From Klebsiella michiganensis (lineage in GTDB: Bacteria; Pseudomonadota; Gammaproteobacteria; Enterobacterales; Enterobacteriaceae): 64,000 nucleotides of DNA. The position numbers and the translations under genes are program-made. How positions within the stretch are numbered: the first letter of the stretch is position 1; each line of letters starts with the position of its first letter. The notes under the pieces are model-generated. The model saw only the letters and a list, made by a program, of their open reading frames with translations. It was not told the origin of the DNA and ran no database searches. Positions 16,774 through 25,660 of the stretch are shown here, one piece after another. The DNA lies in contig CP011077.1 of NCBI GenBank assembly GCA_000963575.1, positions 62,001 to 126,000 on the forward strand, read 5' to 3'.

Positions 16774-17496
16774 TTGCAGGTTGATAAGACGAGTTTTACC
16801 CCGCTATACAAACAGTTGTTTTACATCATCTGTCAGCAAATCCAAAGCGGGGCTCTGCCGCTGGGGAGCCAGCTTCCAACGCAAAAGGCATTGGCCCAAA
16901 CCTATAATGTTTCGCTGATTGTGGTTAAACAGGCCTGGAGTGAATTGATTGGCGCCGGCATTATCACTTCTCAACGCGGCAGCGGGTCGGTGGTCAGCGC
17001 CGTGCCGGAAGGCGTGAGCTACGGGCACACGTACCGCGGCATTACTACCGATCTGCGCGATGCCAGCGTAGCAGTTGAAAACCGCATTCTTGATATCGCC
17101 CCGCGTCGCGCGCGTGATGCCCAGGAGGATGGGCTCAGTTTGCCCGCCCACCACCATTATCTCTATATTTCACGCATCCGCAGCCTGAATAACCGTCCGT
17201 TTAACCATGAGAAAATCTATCTCGATCTCTCTTTCTTTCCCGGCTTAACGTTGACGGCAGAGGCGCTGGAAAATGCTTCGCTTTACAGCCTGTTGAAGGT
17301 GAAAAGTGACTCAGCTATCGAAAAAGTGGATGCGATTTTGCCGGGGGCCGATCTCTGCGAAAAACTGCAAATCGAACAGAATAAGCCGCTACTTTCGGTG
17401 TCCCGCCAGACTTTTATGGCCGGAGAAACCCGGCCCTTTGAATATTGCCGCTATTACGTTCTCTCTGACTATTTCGGTGAGATCCATTATCACTAG
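16774..17496 (+). CDS. GntR/HutC-family transcriptional regulator of the island, probable TTG start
   Basis: 240 residues if read from the TTG at 16774, which has GAGGTAAG eight bases upstream. The frame is open back to a TTG at 16717, but that start lacks a ribosome site and no ATG is available. An N-terminal winged helix (LYKQLFYIICQQI, KALAQTYNVSLIVVKQAW, RGSGSVVS) is followed by a UTRA effector domain of HutC type. By position it matches Salmonella STM4068, which controls the AIRs-kinase genes. It is probably a repressor acting on the inverted repeat upstream, by inference. Confidence 0.8.
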   Translation: MQVDKTSFTPLYKQLFYIICQQIQSGALPLGSQLPTQKALAQTYNVSLIVVKQAWSELIGAGIITSQRGSGSVVSAVPEGVSYGHTYRGITTDLRDASVAVENRILDIAPRRARDAQEDGLSLPAHHHYLYISRIRSLNNRPFNHEKIYLDLSFFPGLTLTAEALENASLYSLLKVKSDSAIEKVDAILPGADLCEKLQIEQNKPLLSVSRQTFMAGETRPFEYCRYYVLSDYFGEIHYH

Positions 17497-17505
17497 GAGA
17501 CAGGT

Positions 17506-18810
17506 ATGTCGCTCTGGTTGTCAGATCCTCTGTTCCTGCCCGGCATTATTATCCTCATCACTATTGTCCTTTGGGCCACGTCTGCGCTCCCGGAATACCT
17601 GACTGCACTGTTATTTTTCGCCGCGGCGATGGTGGCGAAAATAGCCCCGGCCGAGGTGATTTTTAGTGGTTTTGCCTCGTCAGCCTTCTGGCTGGTGTTC
17701 AGCGGTTTTGTGCTGGGTATAGCGATCCGCAAAACGGGTCTGGCCGATAGGGTTGCGCGGGCGCTTTCTGCCCGGCTGACGGATTCCTGGCTACATATGG
17801 TGGGCATTGTCGTACTACTAAGCTATGCCCTGGCATTTGTTATGCCTTCCAATATGGGACGTATTGCCCTGCTGATGCCGATTGCTGCGGCGATGGCGAA
17901 AAGAGCGTCCATTGGCGAAGGCACCCGCGCCTGGTATGGCCTGGCGCTGGCCGTGGGGTTTGGCACTTTCCAGCTCTCGGCCACGATTTTACCCGCGAAC
18001 GTGCCGAATCTGGTGATGAGCGGGGCGGCTGAAGGCTCTTATGGTCTGCATCTTAACTATCTGCCTTATTTGCTGCTGCACACTCCGGTGCTCGGCATTC
18101 TGAAAGGATTCGTGTTGATAGGCCTGATTGCCTGGCTCTTTCCCGGCAAGCCTCTGCCGCCAAAGCAAATGGATAGCCCGGGGCCTATGAGCCCCGAAGA
18201 AAAGCGGCTGGCATGGCTGCTGGTCGCCGTTCTGGGGCTGTGGGTCACGGAAAGCTGGCACGGGATTGGTCCCGCATGGATTGGGCTGATTGCCGCCTGC
18301 CTGACTCTCTTGCCGCGTATTGGATTCATCAGTGGCGAGGAGTTTGCCAGCGGCGTGAATGTGCGTACTTGTTTTTATGTGGCGGGCATTCTGGCTCTGG
18401 CCACGACCGTGACGCATATCGGCCTTGGGGCCCTCGTGGGCGAGAAGCTAATGGCTGTCATGCCGCTGGATGCCAGCAGGCCGTTCACCAGCTTTGCGGC
18501 GCTAACCGGCATCACCAGCCTGCTCAACTTTATCGTTACCGCTAATGGTGTTCCCGCGCTGTATACCACCTTTGCCGAGAGTTTTTCGCAGGCGACCGGT
18601 TTCCCACTTTTGTCCGTGATTATGATTCAGGTGCTGGGGTACTCAACGCCGCTCCTGCCGTATATGGCGTCGCCGATTGTGGTGGCTATGGGGCTGGGAA
18701 AAGTTCCGGCAAGGGAAGGGCTGAAGCTTTGTCTGGCGTTGGCCATGGTGACGTTTTTGATTTTGCTGCCGCTGGACTATGGCTGGTTCCAGCTACTGCA
18801 CAAACTCTAA
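17506..18810 (+). CDS. SLC13/DASS-like divalent-anion:sodium symporter family permease
   Basis: 434 residues with about eleven hydrophobic segments and a two-fold internal repeat. It starts 9 bp after the regulator stop behind a GGAG ribosome site, so it belongs to the same operon. The two conserved SNT tips of the family are altered: Ser115-Asn116-Met117 in the first repeat and Thr345-Ala-Asn-Gly348 in the second. That suggests a substrate or ion preference unlike the classical dicarboxylate carriers. It ends at a terminator shared with tpiA. The substrate is not predictable from the sequence. Confidence 0.75.
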   Translation: MSLWLSDPLFLPGIIILITIVLWATSALPEYLTALLFFAAAMVAKIAPAEVIFSGFASSAFWLVFSGFVLGIAIRKTGLADRVARALSARLTDSWLHMVGIVVLLSYALAFVMPSNMGRIALLMPIAAAMAKRASIGEGTRAWYGLALAVGFGTFQLSATILPANVPNLVMSGAAEGSYGLHLNYLPYLLLHTPVLGILKGFVLIGLIAWLFPGKPLPPKQMDSPGPMSPEEKRLAWLLVAVLGLWVTESWHGIGPAWIGLIAACLTLLPRIGFISGEEFASGVNVRTCFYVAGILALATTVTHIGLGALVGEKLMAVMPLDASRPFTSFAALTGITSLLNFIVTANGVPALYTTFAESFSQATGFPLLSVIMIQVLGYSTPLLPYMASPIVVAMGLGKVPAREGLKLCLALAMVTFLILLPLDYGWFQLLHKL

Positions 18811-18838
18811 AAAAAACGGCTCCGCAAGCGGAGCCGTT
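18808..18838 (-). terminator. Terminator of tpiA, possibly bidirectional
   Basis: AACGGCTCCGC (18815-18825) pairs with GCGGAGCCGTT (18828-18838). On the minus strand the stem runs into a long T tract, because the plus strand has AAAAAAAA before it. It sits between the convergent SLC13-like gene and tpiA. Confidence 0.88.
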
Positions 18839-18858
18839 CATCAAAATTATTCGCGTAA

Positions 18859-19626
18859 TTACGCTTTTTTCGCTTCAGCCGCAGCTTTAACGATAACCGC
18901 GAAAGCGTCCGCTTTCAGGGATGCACCGCCAACCAGCGCGCCGTCGATGTCCGGCTGAGCAAACAGCTCTGCTGCGTTTTTATCGTTAACGGAACCGCCG
19001 TACTGGATGATCACTTGCTCAGCCACTTTCGCGTCTGCTTTAGCAATGTGGTCACGGATAAATTTGTGTACCGCCTGAGCCTGAGCTGGGGTTGCCGATT
19101 TACCGGTACCGATAGCCCAGATTGGTTCGTAAGCGATTACCGCGCCTTCAAATGCTGCTGCGCCCTGAGTTTTCAGCACGGCGTCGATCTGGCGGGCACA
19201 AACTTCTTCGGTTTTACCCGCTTCGTTTTCCGCTTCGCTTTCACCGATGCACAGAACCGGCACCAGACCTGCTGCTTTCAGTACAGCAAATTTCTTCGCG
19301 ATGAACTCGTCAGACTCAGCGTGATAGGTACGACGCTCGGAGTGACCGATGATGATGTATTTAGCACCGATATCTTTCAGCATGTCTGCAGAAACTTCAC
19401 CGGTAAACGCCCCGGACAGGTTAACGTCTACGTTCTGCGCGCCAAGAATGATGTGGCTACCGGCAGCAGCGTGTTTCGCCAGGTCCAGGTACATGGTTGG
19501 TGGGGCGATAGCCACGCCGCAGCCTTCCACGCCAGACAGCTCTTTACGCAGGTTAGCAACAAGCTCGTTAACCATGTGTTTGCTGCCGTTCAGTTTCCAG
19601 TTACCCATCACTAAAGGATGTCGCAT
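18859..19626 (-). CDS. tpiA: Triosephosphate isomerase
   Basis: 255 residues from MRHPLVMGNW, the E. coli length; an upstream in-frame ATG at 19650 is not supported by family length. It interconverts glyceraldehyde-3-phosphate and dihydroxyacetone phosphate. The TIM-barrel active-site residues are visible: Lys in NWKLNG, His in IIGHSERR and Glu in AYEPIWAIGTG. It closes the accessory interval on its right side. Confidence 0.98.
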   Translation of the reverse strand: MRHPLVMGNWKLNGSKHMVNELVANLRKELSGVEGCGVAIAPPTMYLDLAKHAAAGSHIILGAQNVDVNLSGAFTGEVSADMLKDIGAKYIIIGHSERRTYHAESDEFIAKKFAVLKAAGLVPVLCIGESEAENEAGKTEEVCARQIDAVLKTQGAAAFEGAVIAYEPIWAIGTGKSATPAQAQAVHKFIRDHIAKADAKVAEQVIIQYGGSVNDKNAAELFAQPDIDGALVGGASLKADAFAVIVKAAAEAKKA

Positions 19627-19734
19627 TTTAATTCTCCACGCGGTAAGCAATAAAAAGAATCACTGCCCGTTGGGCAGCTTGGTCTGTGAAACAGTATAGA
19701 GAGTCAGCGGGCGAAAGGCTTTGCTTTTCGTCAT

Positions 19735-20334
19735 TTATTCGCCGCTGTTTAGCGTCTCAGATAGCGTTAGCTTAATCGGTTCAACGGCGAAGGTTAGCCC
19801 TTTTTCGCCGTTATCTGCCACAACATAGCGAATAGCACCATCGTTCTGAGCGAAATAGCGTTTATTTTTGCCGTCGCTGAGCAGTTTGGTCAGTTTCTGC
19901 TGGCTTTGCGCCTTCGAGAGCGTTGGCGTGAAGCTGCGGATAATCGCGGCCATGTACTCCAGCGCCTTGCCCCGGGCGGCCTTTTGCTCCGGCCCCTGAA
20001 TGGGTAGCCAGGTTATCTGCATCGACTTAATTTTTAGGGTGCCGAGTTCCAGGGCTGCAGAAGCATAAAGGTTTTCGTTGATCTTGGTGGCGGCGCGGGT
20101 CAGGTTGGCTTTGTCGCGGCTCTTCTCCACGGCGCGAAATTCGTTCAGCGGCAGCGACGGATTATCGATATCAAATTTGCCACGGAATTGGGTAATGGTC
20201 AGATCGAAAGTGGGCGCGCCGGGCAGCAGATATGGCGCCGCTGGAAGCTGAGAAGCTGCGTCTGACGCAGGATCTGCCCAGCTCACCGCCAAAGGCAGCG
20301 CCATCAGCGCAAGGGCAGGCAGCAGGTATTTCAT
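19735..20334 (-). CDS. yiiQ: DUF1454 family exported protein YiiQ
   Basis: 199 residues from MKYLLPALALMALP; an ATG two codons upstream is also possible. A signal peptide of about 20 residues ends near VSWA/DP. The mature part carries the conserved stretches PYLLPGAPTFDLTI, ANLTRAATKINENLYAS and WLPIQGPEQKAA. It is a predicted periplasmic protein of unknown function, usually found next to tpiA and yiiR as here. Confidence 0.92.
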   Translation of the reverse strand: MKYLLPALALMALPLAVSWADPASDAASQLPAAPYLLPGAPTFDLTITQFRGKFDIDNPSLPLNEFRAVEKSRDKANLTRAATKINENLYASAALELGTLKIKSMQITWLPIQGPEQKAARGKALEYMAAIIRSFTPTLSKAQSQQKLTKLLSDGKNKRYFAQNDGAIRYVVADNGEKGLTFAVEPIKLTLSETLNSGE

Positions 20335-20451
20335 CGACACACTTCTCCTGATGGATTCATCATCCCGATTAAATCGGCAATCCGTTGGCTTGTCAAAACG
20401 GGCGGTGATCGGGGTACACTACGCCGCGATAAAATAATAAGGACCTTACCT

Positions 20452-20871
20452 ATGACCATACAGCAATGGTTGTTCTCTTTTAAAGGGCGTATTGGACGCC
20501 GCGACTTTTGGATTTGGATCGGCGCGTGGATAGTCGGGCTGATTATTCTGTTTACCCTGGCCGGAGCCGAAATCATGCCGTATTCCACGGCGGGATTTTT
20601 CCTCACCGGCTCGCTGATTCCTACTGCGGCGGTGATTGTGAAGCGCCTGCACGACAGGGATAAAAAAGGCTGGTGGGCGCTGCTGTTTATTCCTGCCTGG
20701 CTGCTGGTTGCGGGAAACTGGGAAACCTTTGGCACTCTGTGGCAGTGGGGATTAGGGCGTTTTATCCCGACGCTTATTTTCGTCATGGTGCTGATGGACC
20801 TGGGGGCTTTTGTGGGCACCCAGGGTGAAAACCGCTTCGGGAAAGAGACCAGCGAAGTTAAATTCCGCTGA
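20452..20871 (+). CDS. yiiR: DUF805 family inner-membrane protein YiiR
   Basis: 139 residues with four predicted membrane helices and the DUF805 opening FSFKGRIGRRDFW, plus the KRLHDRDKKGWWAL motif after the second helix. Function unknown. It is divergent from yiiQ and meets fpr tail to tail, with stops 1 bp apart and no terminator between. Confidence 0.9.
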   Translation: MTIQQWLFSFKGRIGRRDFWIWIGAWIVGLIILFTLAGAEIMPYSTAGFFLTGSLIPTAAVIVKRLHDRDKKGWWALLFIPAWLLVAGNWETFGTLWQWGLGRFIPTLIFVMVLMDLGAFVGTQGENRFGKETSEVKFR

Positions 20872-20872
20872 T

Positions 20873-21619
20873 TTACCAGTAATGCTCGGCGGTCATATGG
20901 CCAGGCCTGCGGCGCAGATGTTTGGCCATTTGCCGGGTATCTTTCAGAAGTTGTTGAGTATCACGCACCATTTGCGGGTTACCGCACAGCATCACATGGC
21001 TGGTATCGATATCCATCGGTAAACCAACGGCGGCTTCCAGCTCACCGCTTTCAATGAGGGCTGGAACACGGCCGGTGAGCGATCCTGCGACGGTTTCGCG
21101 ACTGACTACGGTTTGAATGCGCAGTTTGCCCTGGTAGCGCTCTTGCAGCTCAATCATCAGCGGGAGATAGCTCAGGTCGCTGGCGTAGCGTACCGCATGG
21201 AGCAGCACGATATTCTCAAAACGCTCAAGGTCTTTTCCTTCCTGCAGAATGGAAAGATAAGGCCCCAGCGCGGTGCCGGTCGCAAGCATCCAGAGCGTTT
21301 TGCACTCGGGGATTTCCTCAAGCACGAAGAACCCGGCGGCTTCGCTTACCAGTTGCACTTCATCGCCTGGCCGAAGTGCATGCAGACGAGGGCTGAGTTT
21401 ACCTTCCGGAACGGTGACCAGGTAGAACTCGAGATCGGGATTGCTGGGGGCATTCACGTAGGAGTAAGCACGCTGCACGCGTTCACCGTCAATTTCCAGC
21501 CCAAGCTTGGTGAATTGCCCGGCGGTAAACGCATGTACCGGCGCGTGAACCGTCAGGCTGAAGAGAGAATCCGTCCAGTTTTGAACCCTGGTGACTTTAC
21601 CTGTTACCCACTCCGCCAT
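20873..21619 (-). CDS. fpr: Ferredoxin/flavodoxin-NADP+ reductase
   Basis: 248 residues from MAEWVTGKVTRV, the E. coli length; the open frame extends 21 codons upstream without support. FAD-binding RAYSYVNAP and the NADPH-binding region (LLHAVRYASDL) are visible. The C terminus ends AEHYW, as in the E. coli enzyme. It transfers electrons between NADPH and flavodoxin or ferredoxin for biotin, methionine and radical-SAM enzymes. E. coli fpr is SoxRS-induced; I could not find an unambiguous SoxS box here. Confidence 0.97.
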   Translation of the reverse strand: MAEWVTGKVTRVQNWTDSLFSLTVHAPVHAFTAGQFTKLGLEIDGERVQRAYSYVNAPSNPDLEFYLVTVPEGKLSPRLHALRPGDEVQLVSEAAGFFVLEEIPECKTLWMLATGTALGPYLSILQEGKDLERFENIVLLHAVRYASDLSYLPLMIELQERYQGKLRIQTVVSRETVAGSLTGRVPALIESGELEAAVGLPMDIDTSHVMLCGNPQMVRDTQQLLKDTRQMAKHLRRRPGHMTAEHYW

Positions 21620-21718
21620 GTTGTACTCCCGTCGTTGCTTTTTACCTATATTCACCAGAATGTGGCAGCATTTCCAGCCCAAACGAGCCGGAAAGCTCGA
21701 ACCAACAAACGAGAAACG

Positions 21719-22729
21719 TTACAGAATATGCTTCTGTACCTCGGTATCTTTACGATCGAGATAGTGGATAGACTGAATGCGGCGAATCGTGCGGGACTTA
21801 CCGCGAATCAGCAGCGTCTCCGTGGTCGCCATATTGCCTTTACGGGTGATCCCTTCCAGCAGGTCACCTTTGGTAATCCCCGTGGCAGAGAAAATCACGT
21901 TGTCGTTACGCGCCATTTCATCGAGCTTCAGTACGCGTTCAGCCTCAATGCCCATAGCTTTGCAGCGCACCAGCTCCTGTTCGCCAATACGACGGTTTTC
22001 TTCACTGTCGCCTTTTACGTGGTGGCGGGCCAGCAGGCGGCCCTGCATGTCGCCGTCCAGCGCGCGGATCACCGCCGCTGAAACCACACCTTCCGGGGCT
22101 CCGCCAACGCCGTAGAGGACGTCAACTTCGCTGTCCGGCATGCAGGTCAGAATAGAGGCGGCCACGTCGCCATCGGGAATAGCAAACACGCGCACGCCAA
22201 GCTTCTGCATCTCTTTGATTGTTTGGTCGTGACGCGGCTTGGCCAGGATGGTCACTGTCAGCTCGCTAAGCGGTTTTTCCAGCGCAGCGGCGATGCGGCG
22301 GAGGTTGTCCTCAAGACTGAGATTTAGATCGATGACGCCTTTGGCTCCGGGCCCGACAATCAGTTTTTCCATATACATATCGGGCGCATTCAAAAATGTG
22401 CCTTTATCTCCCACGGCGAGAACGGCCAGAGCGTTGGCCTGACCCATCGCCGTCATGCGCGTGCCTTCGATTGGGTCAACGGCGATATCTACCGCATCGC
22501 CCTTGCCGGTTCCGACTTTTTCACCGATGTAGAGCATCGGTGCTTCGTCGATTTCGCCTTCGCCGATGACGATTTCGCCGTCAATATTGATTTGGTTAAG
22601 GACGATACGCATCGCGTTTACCGCTGCGCCGTCGGCGACATTTTTATCGCCACGGCCGAGCCATTTGTAGCCAGCAAGGGCGGCGGCTTCGGTCACGCGG
22701 GAGAATTCGATGGCAAGTTCACGTTTCAT
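21719..22729 (-). CDS. glpX: Class II fructose-1,6-bisphosphatase GlpX
   Basis: 336 residues from MKRELAIEFSRV, the E. coli length. The lithium-sensitive phosphatase-fold residues are visible in GEGEIDEAPML and DIAVDPIEGTRM. It hydrolyses fructose-1,6-bisphosphate in gluconeogenesis. It is the third gene of glpFKX, 106 bp after glpK, so glycerol-derived carbon can be driven toward hexose. Confidence 0.97.
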   Translation of the reverse strand: MKRELAIEFSRVTEAAALAGYKWLGRGDKNVADGAAVNAMRIVLNQINIDGEIVIGEGEIDEAPMLYIGEKVGTGKGDAVDIAVDPIEGTRMTAMGQANALAVLAVGDKGTFLNAPDMYMEKLIVGPGAKGVIDLNLSLEDNLRRIAAALEKPLSELTVTILAKPRHDQTIKEMQKLGVRVFAIPDGDVAASILTCMPDSEVDVLYGVGGAPEGVVSAAVIRALDGDMQGRLLARHHVKGDSEENRRIGEQELVRCKAMGIEAERVLKLDEMARNDNVIFSATGITKGDLLEGITRKGNMATTETLLIRGKSRTIRRIQSIHYLDRKDTEVQKHIL

Positions 22730-22807
22730 AGCAGACTCATTTAGCAAACAGAATTGCCGGGGAGTTTAGCACAGGCGGGGAGGCGGGCGGGAAAGGCAGA
22801 GACTGAA

Positions 22808-22831
22808 AGGCCCCTTTTCAGGGGCCTTGTA
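22808..22831 (-). terminator. Hairpin between glpK and glpX (partial terminator)
   Basis: AAGGCCCC and GGGGCCTT form an 8-bp stem 4 bp after the glpK stop. The minus strand after it reads TCAGTCTC, so there is no real U-run. It may stabilise the glpFK message or lower glpX expression rather than end transcription. Confidence 0.45.
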
Positions 22832-22835
22832 GCGA

Positions 22836-24350
22836 TTACTTCTCTTCGTGATCTTCCCAGGCAAGCGCGCGTTTAACCGCCTTTTGCCAGCCGGCGTAGC
22901 GGTAGTTACGCTCGGTGGTTTCAATCCCCGGGCGGAACTCTTTCTCGATGACGGATTTCTCCTGCAGTTCGTCGAGATTCTGCCAGAAGCCCACGGCCAG
23001 GCCGGCCAGGTAAGCGGCGCCCAGCGCGGTGACTTCGCGAACTTCAGGACGCTCAACGCGAGTACCCAGGATGTCTGACTGGAACTGCATCAGGAAGTTG
23101 TTGGCTACCGCACCGCCGTCCACGCGCAGCGCATGCAGGCGAATACCGGAGTCTGCCTGCATTGCTTCCAGCACGTCACGAGTCTGGTAAGCGATTGATT
23201 CCAGCGTGGCGCGAATGATGTGGTTAGAGTTCACCCCACGGGTCAGGCCGAAGATAGCACCGCGTGCATACGGATCCCAGTAAGGTGCGCCGAGGCCGGT
23301 GAAAGCAGGTACAACGTATACGCCGTTGGTATCCTTCACCTTGTTGGCGAAGTACTCGGAGTCGAACGCGTCGCCAATCAGTTTCATTTCGTCGCGCAGC
23401 CACTGAATGGATGCGCCAGCCATAAACACGGCACCTTCCAGCGCGTAGTTCACTTCACCTTTCGGGCCGCAGGCGATGGTAGTCAGCAGACCATTGGTGG
23501 AGGCAACGGCTTTCTCACCGGTGTTCATCAGCATAAAGCAGCCGGTACCGTAGGTGTTCTTCGCCATACCTTCTTTCACGCACAGCTGACCAAATAGCGC
23601 GGCCTGCTGGTCACCGGCGATCCCGGCAATTGGAATACGCGTGCCGCCCTTACCGCCGATGTTGGTCTGGCCATAAACTTCGGAAGACTTGCGCACTTCC
23701 GGCAGCATAGCGCGAGGAATATCCAGCGCTTCCAGCATGCGGTCATCCCAGTCCAGCTCGTGGATGTTGAACAGCATAGTACGAGAGGCGTTAGTGTAGT
23801 CCGTGACGTGTACACGCCCCTGCGTCATCTTCCAGATGAGCCAGGTATCGACGGTGCCGAACAGCAGTTCGCCGCGGCGAGCACGTTCACGGGAGCCTTC
23901 GACGTGGTCGAGGATCCATTTCACCTTGGTGCCGGAGAAGTAAGGGTCCACCACCAGGCCGGTGTTGTGGCGCACGTACTCTTCCATGCCGTTGCGCTTC
24001 AGTTCTTCACAGATATCAGCGGTACGGCGGCACTGCCAGACGATAGCGTTGTAAATTGGCTTACCGGTTTCACGCTCCCACACCACCGTGGTTTCACGCT
24101 GGTTGGTGATACCGATGGCCGCAATTCCGTCGTAGTTGATGTCGGCTTTCGCCAGCACTTCTACCAGCGTGGAGCTTTGGGTGGCCCAAATTTCCATCGG
24201 GTCATGCTCTACCCAGCCTGGCTTAGGATAGATTTGCTCAAATTCACGCTGCGCAACGCTAATAATGTTGGCGTCATGATCCAGGACGACGGCACGCGAG
24301 CTGGTTGTTCCCTGGTCGAGAGCGACGATGTACTTTTTTTCTGTAGTCAT
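22836..24350 (-). CDS. glpK: Glycerol kinase
   Basis: 504 residues from the ATG that follows AGGACTTGATT; a TTG two codons upstream is less likely. E. coli has 502. The FGGY-family motifs include ALDQGTTSSRAVV at the start and the second signature GLGAPYWDPYARGAIFGLTRG. The EIIA-Glc contact region near the C terminus (RPGIETTERNYRYAGW) is present, so inducer exclusion should operate. It traps imported glycerol as glycerol-3-phosphate and follows glpF by 21 bp. Confidence 0.97.
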   Translation of the reverse strand: MTTEKKYIVALDQGTTSSRAVVLDHDANIISVAQREFEQIYPKPGWVEHDPMEIWATQSSTLVEVLAKADINYDGIAAIGITNQRETTVVWERETGKPIYNAIVWQCRRTADICEELKRNGMEEYVRHNTGLVVDPYFSGTKVKWILDHVEGSRERARRGELLFGTVDTWLIWKMTQGRVHVTDYTNASRTMLFNIHELDWDDRMLEALDIPRAMLPEVRKSSEVYGQTNIGGKGGTRIPIAGIAGDQQAALFGQLCVKEGMAKNTYGTGCFMLMNTGEKAVASTNGLLTTIACGPKGEVNYALEGAVFMAGASIQWLRDEMKLIGDAFDSEYFANKVKDTNGVYVVPAFTGLGAPYWDPYARGAIFGLTRGVNSNHIIRATLESIAYQTRDVLEAMQADSGIRLHALRVDGGAVANNFLMQFQSDILGTRVERPEVREVTALGAAYLAGLAVGFWQNLDELQEKSVIEKEFRPGIETTERNYRYAGWQKAVKRALAWEDHEEK

Positions 24351-24371
24351 AATCAAGTCCTGAAGTCAGTA

Positions 24372-25226
24372 TTACAGTGCTTTTTGCTGAGAGGTCACCT
24401 TGCTGTCCGGCTTGTCTTCTTCGACAACGCAGACGTCGCATGGCAGGTGGCGACCAATCAATTTACGGTAGCCGAATGCGCCAAGGGATGCGCCGAGAAT
24501 AGGCGCAAACAGCGGCACCAGGAAGTAAGGAATATCTTTCCCACCGGTGAAGGCGACGTCGCCCCAGCCAGCCAGCCACGCAAAGGTCTTCGGCCCAAGG
24601 TCACGCGCTGGGTTCATCGCGAACCCGGTCAGAGGGCCCATTGATGCGCCGATAACCGCGATCAGCAGACCAATCAGCAGCGGCGCCAGCGGGCCACGTG
24701 GCACGCCGTTGCCATCGTCGGTCAGCGCCAGAATGACGCCCATCAGGATGGCAGTGATCACCATTTCTACGGCGAATGCCTGAACGAAGTTAATGTGTGG
24801 GTTTGGATAAGTGGAGAATATACCGGCCAAATCCAGACTTTCTACGCTACCGCGCACCATATGATGCGTTTGTTCGTAGTCGAGGAACAGATTGTAATAT
24901 AAGCCATAAACCAACGCGGCGGCGCTGAATGCGCCAAGGAACTGTGAAATAATAAACGGCACGACTTTGCGTCCGTCAAAACAAGCGAACAGCCAGAGTG
25001 CGATCGTTACTGCCGGGTTAAGATGTGCGCCGGAAACCCCTGCGGTCATATAGATGGCCATCGCCACCCCTAAGCCCCAGATGATGCTGATTTCCCACTG
25101 CCCGAAGGTGGCGCCGGCCACTTTCAATGCAGCTACACATCCCACACCGAAGAAGATCAACAACGCGGTACCCATGAATTCGGCGATGCACTGGCCTTTT
25201 AAGGTTGTTGTAGCGGTCTGACTCAT
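24372..25226 (-). CDS. glpF: Glycerol facilitator (aquaglyceroporin) GlpF
   Basis: 284 residues with six membrane helices and two pore half-helices carrying NPA motifs (AHLNPAVTIAL and FAMNPARDLGP). The Asp of NPARD marks a glycerol facilitator rather than a water channel. It is first in the minus-strand glpFKX operon, and GlpR-like sequences lie upstream. Confidence 0.97.
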   Translation of the reverse strand: MSQTATTTLKGQCIAEFMGTALLIFFGVGCVAALKVAGATFGQWEISIIWGLGVAMAIYMTAGVSGAHLNPAVTIALWLFACFDGRKVVPFIISQFLGAFSAAALVYGLYYNLFLDYEQTHHMVRGSVESLDLAGIFSTYPNPHINFVQAFAVEMVITAILMGVILALTDDGNGVPRGPLAPLLIGLLIAVIGASMGPLTGFAMNPARDLGPKTFAWLAGWGDVAFTGGKDIPYFLVPLFAPILGASLGAFGYRKLIGRHLPCDVCVVEEDKPDSKVTSQQKAL

Positions 25227-25660
25227 AGTGGGGTCCTGAAGGCAAATTGATGATTATTGTTGTTGAGCATCCTTGTCACCTTTATGCCATGTAGGCATGG
25301 TGTTAATTTATCGTTAACGAGCAAAAACGAGAAATATCGAACTTAAAATGTGCGTGGTGCGTCAAGAAAATGAGCGTTTTCGCGCTAAAAAATGAACGAC
25401 GCCTCATGGAGGGACTGGGGAGATTACGCGTTTTGTTAACGTTTATCTAACACTTCGGGTCGGCCTGGAAGTGTAACTTTCGGCATAGGCTGAAAAACGT
25501 CATGTTACGCAAAGAGCGCGGTAAGCCGCTGGACACGGGCATCCGGGCTACTTACAATCGAGTTACGCTACGTGTTGCGCATACGTTCATAAAGGCGTCG
25601 CCGAAGAATCGGGACGAGGATAGCCATCCATCAACGCCTTGCCATTCAGGAGAGTTCGAA
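25227..25660. other. Divergent promoter region between glpF and zapB
   Basis: 434 bp without a supported gene. It holds the GlpR-like elements and a short palindrome ATGCC-ATGTA-GGCAT in the glpF leader. An open frame reaching from 25502 into zapB has no ribosome site and is not conserved in ZapB. Confidence 0.5.
25306..25325 (-). promoter_or_regulatory. Candidate GlpR operator upstream of glpF
   Basis: The 8-base core CGTTAACG of the 20-bp GlpR consensus is exact, and 15 of 20 positions match overall. A weaker copy is centred near 25378. E. coli glpFKX is controlled by GlpR operators and CRP, so position and motif agree. Confidence 0.45.

Noticed and set aside
21665..21690. SoxS-box-like GCA...CAAAC sequence upstream of fpr
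   Set aside because: The spacing is off by one base and two core positions fail, so I do not call a SoxS site.
21113..22081. 322-codon open frame antisense to fpr and glpX
   Set aside because: It spans the ends of two well-conserved genes on the other strand, has no ribosome site and gives no recognisable protein. Long antisense frames are expected opposite GC-biased coding sequence.
23760..24644. 294-codon open frame antisense to glpK and glpF
   Set aside because: Same reasoning: it is fully antisense to two clear genes and encodes no known motif.
25502..25660. N-terminal extension of zapB
   Set aside because: The family starts at MSFEVFEKLE, which has its own CAGGAGAG site; the extension is promoter sequence.
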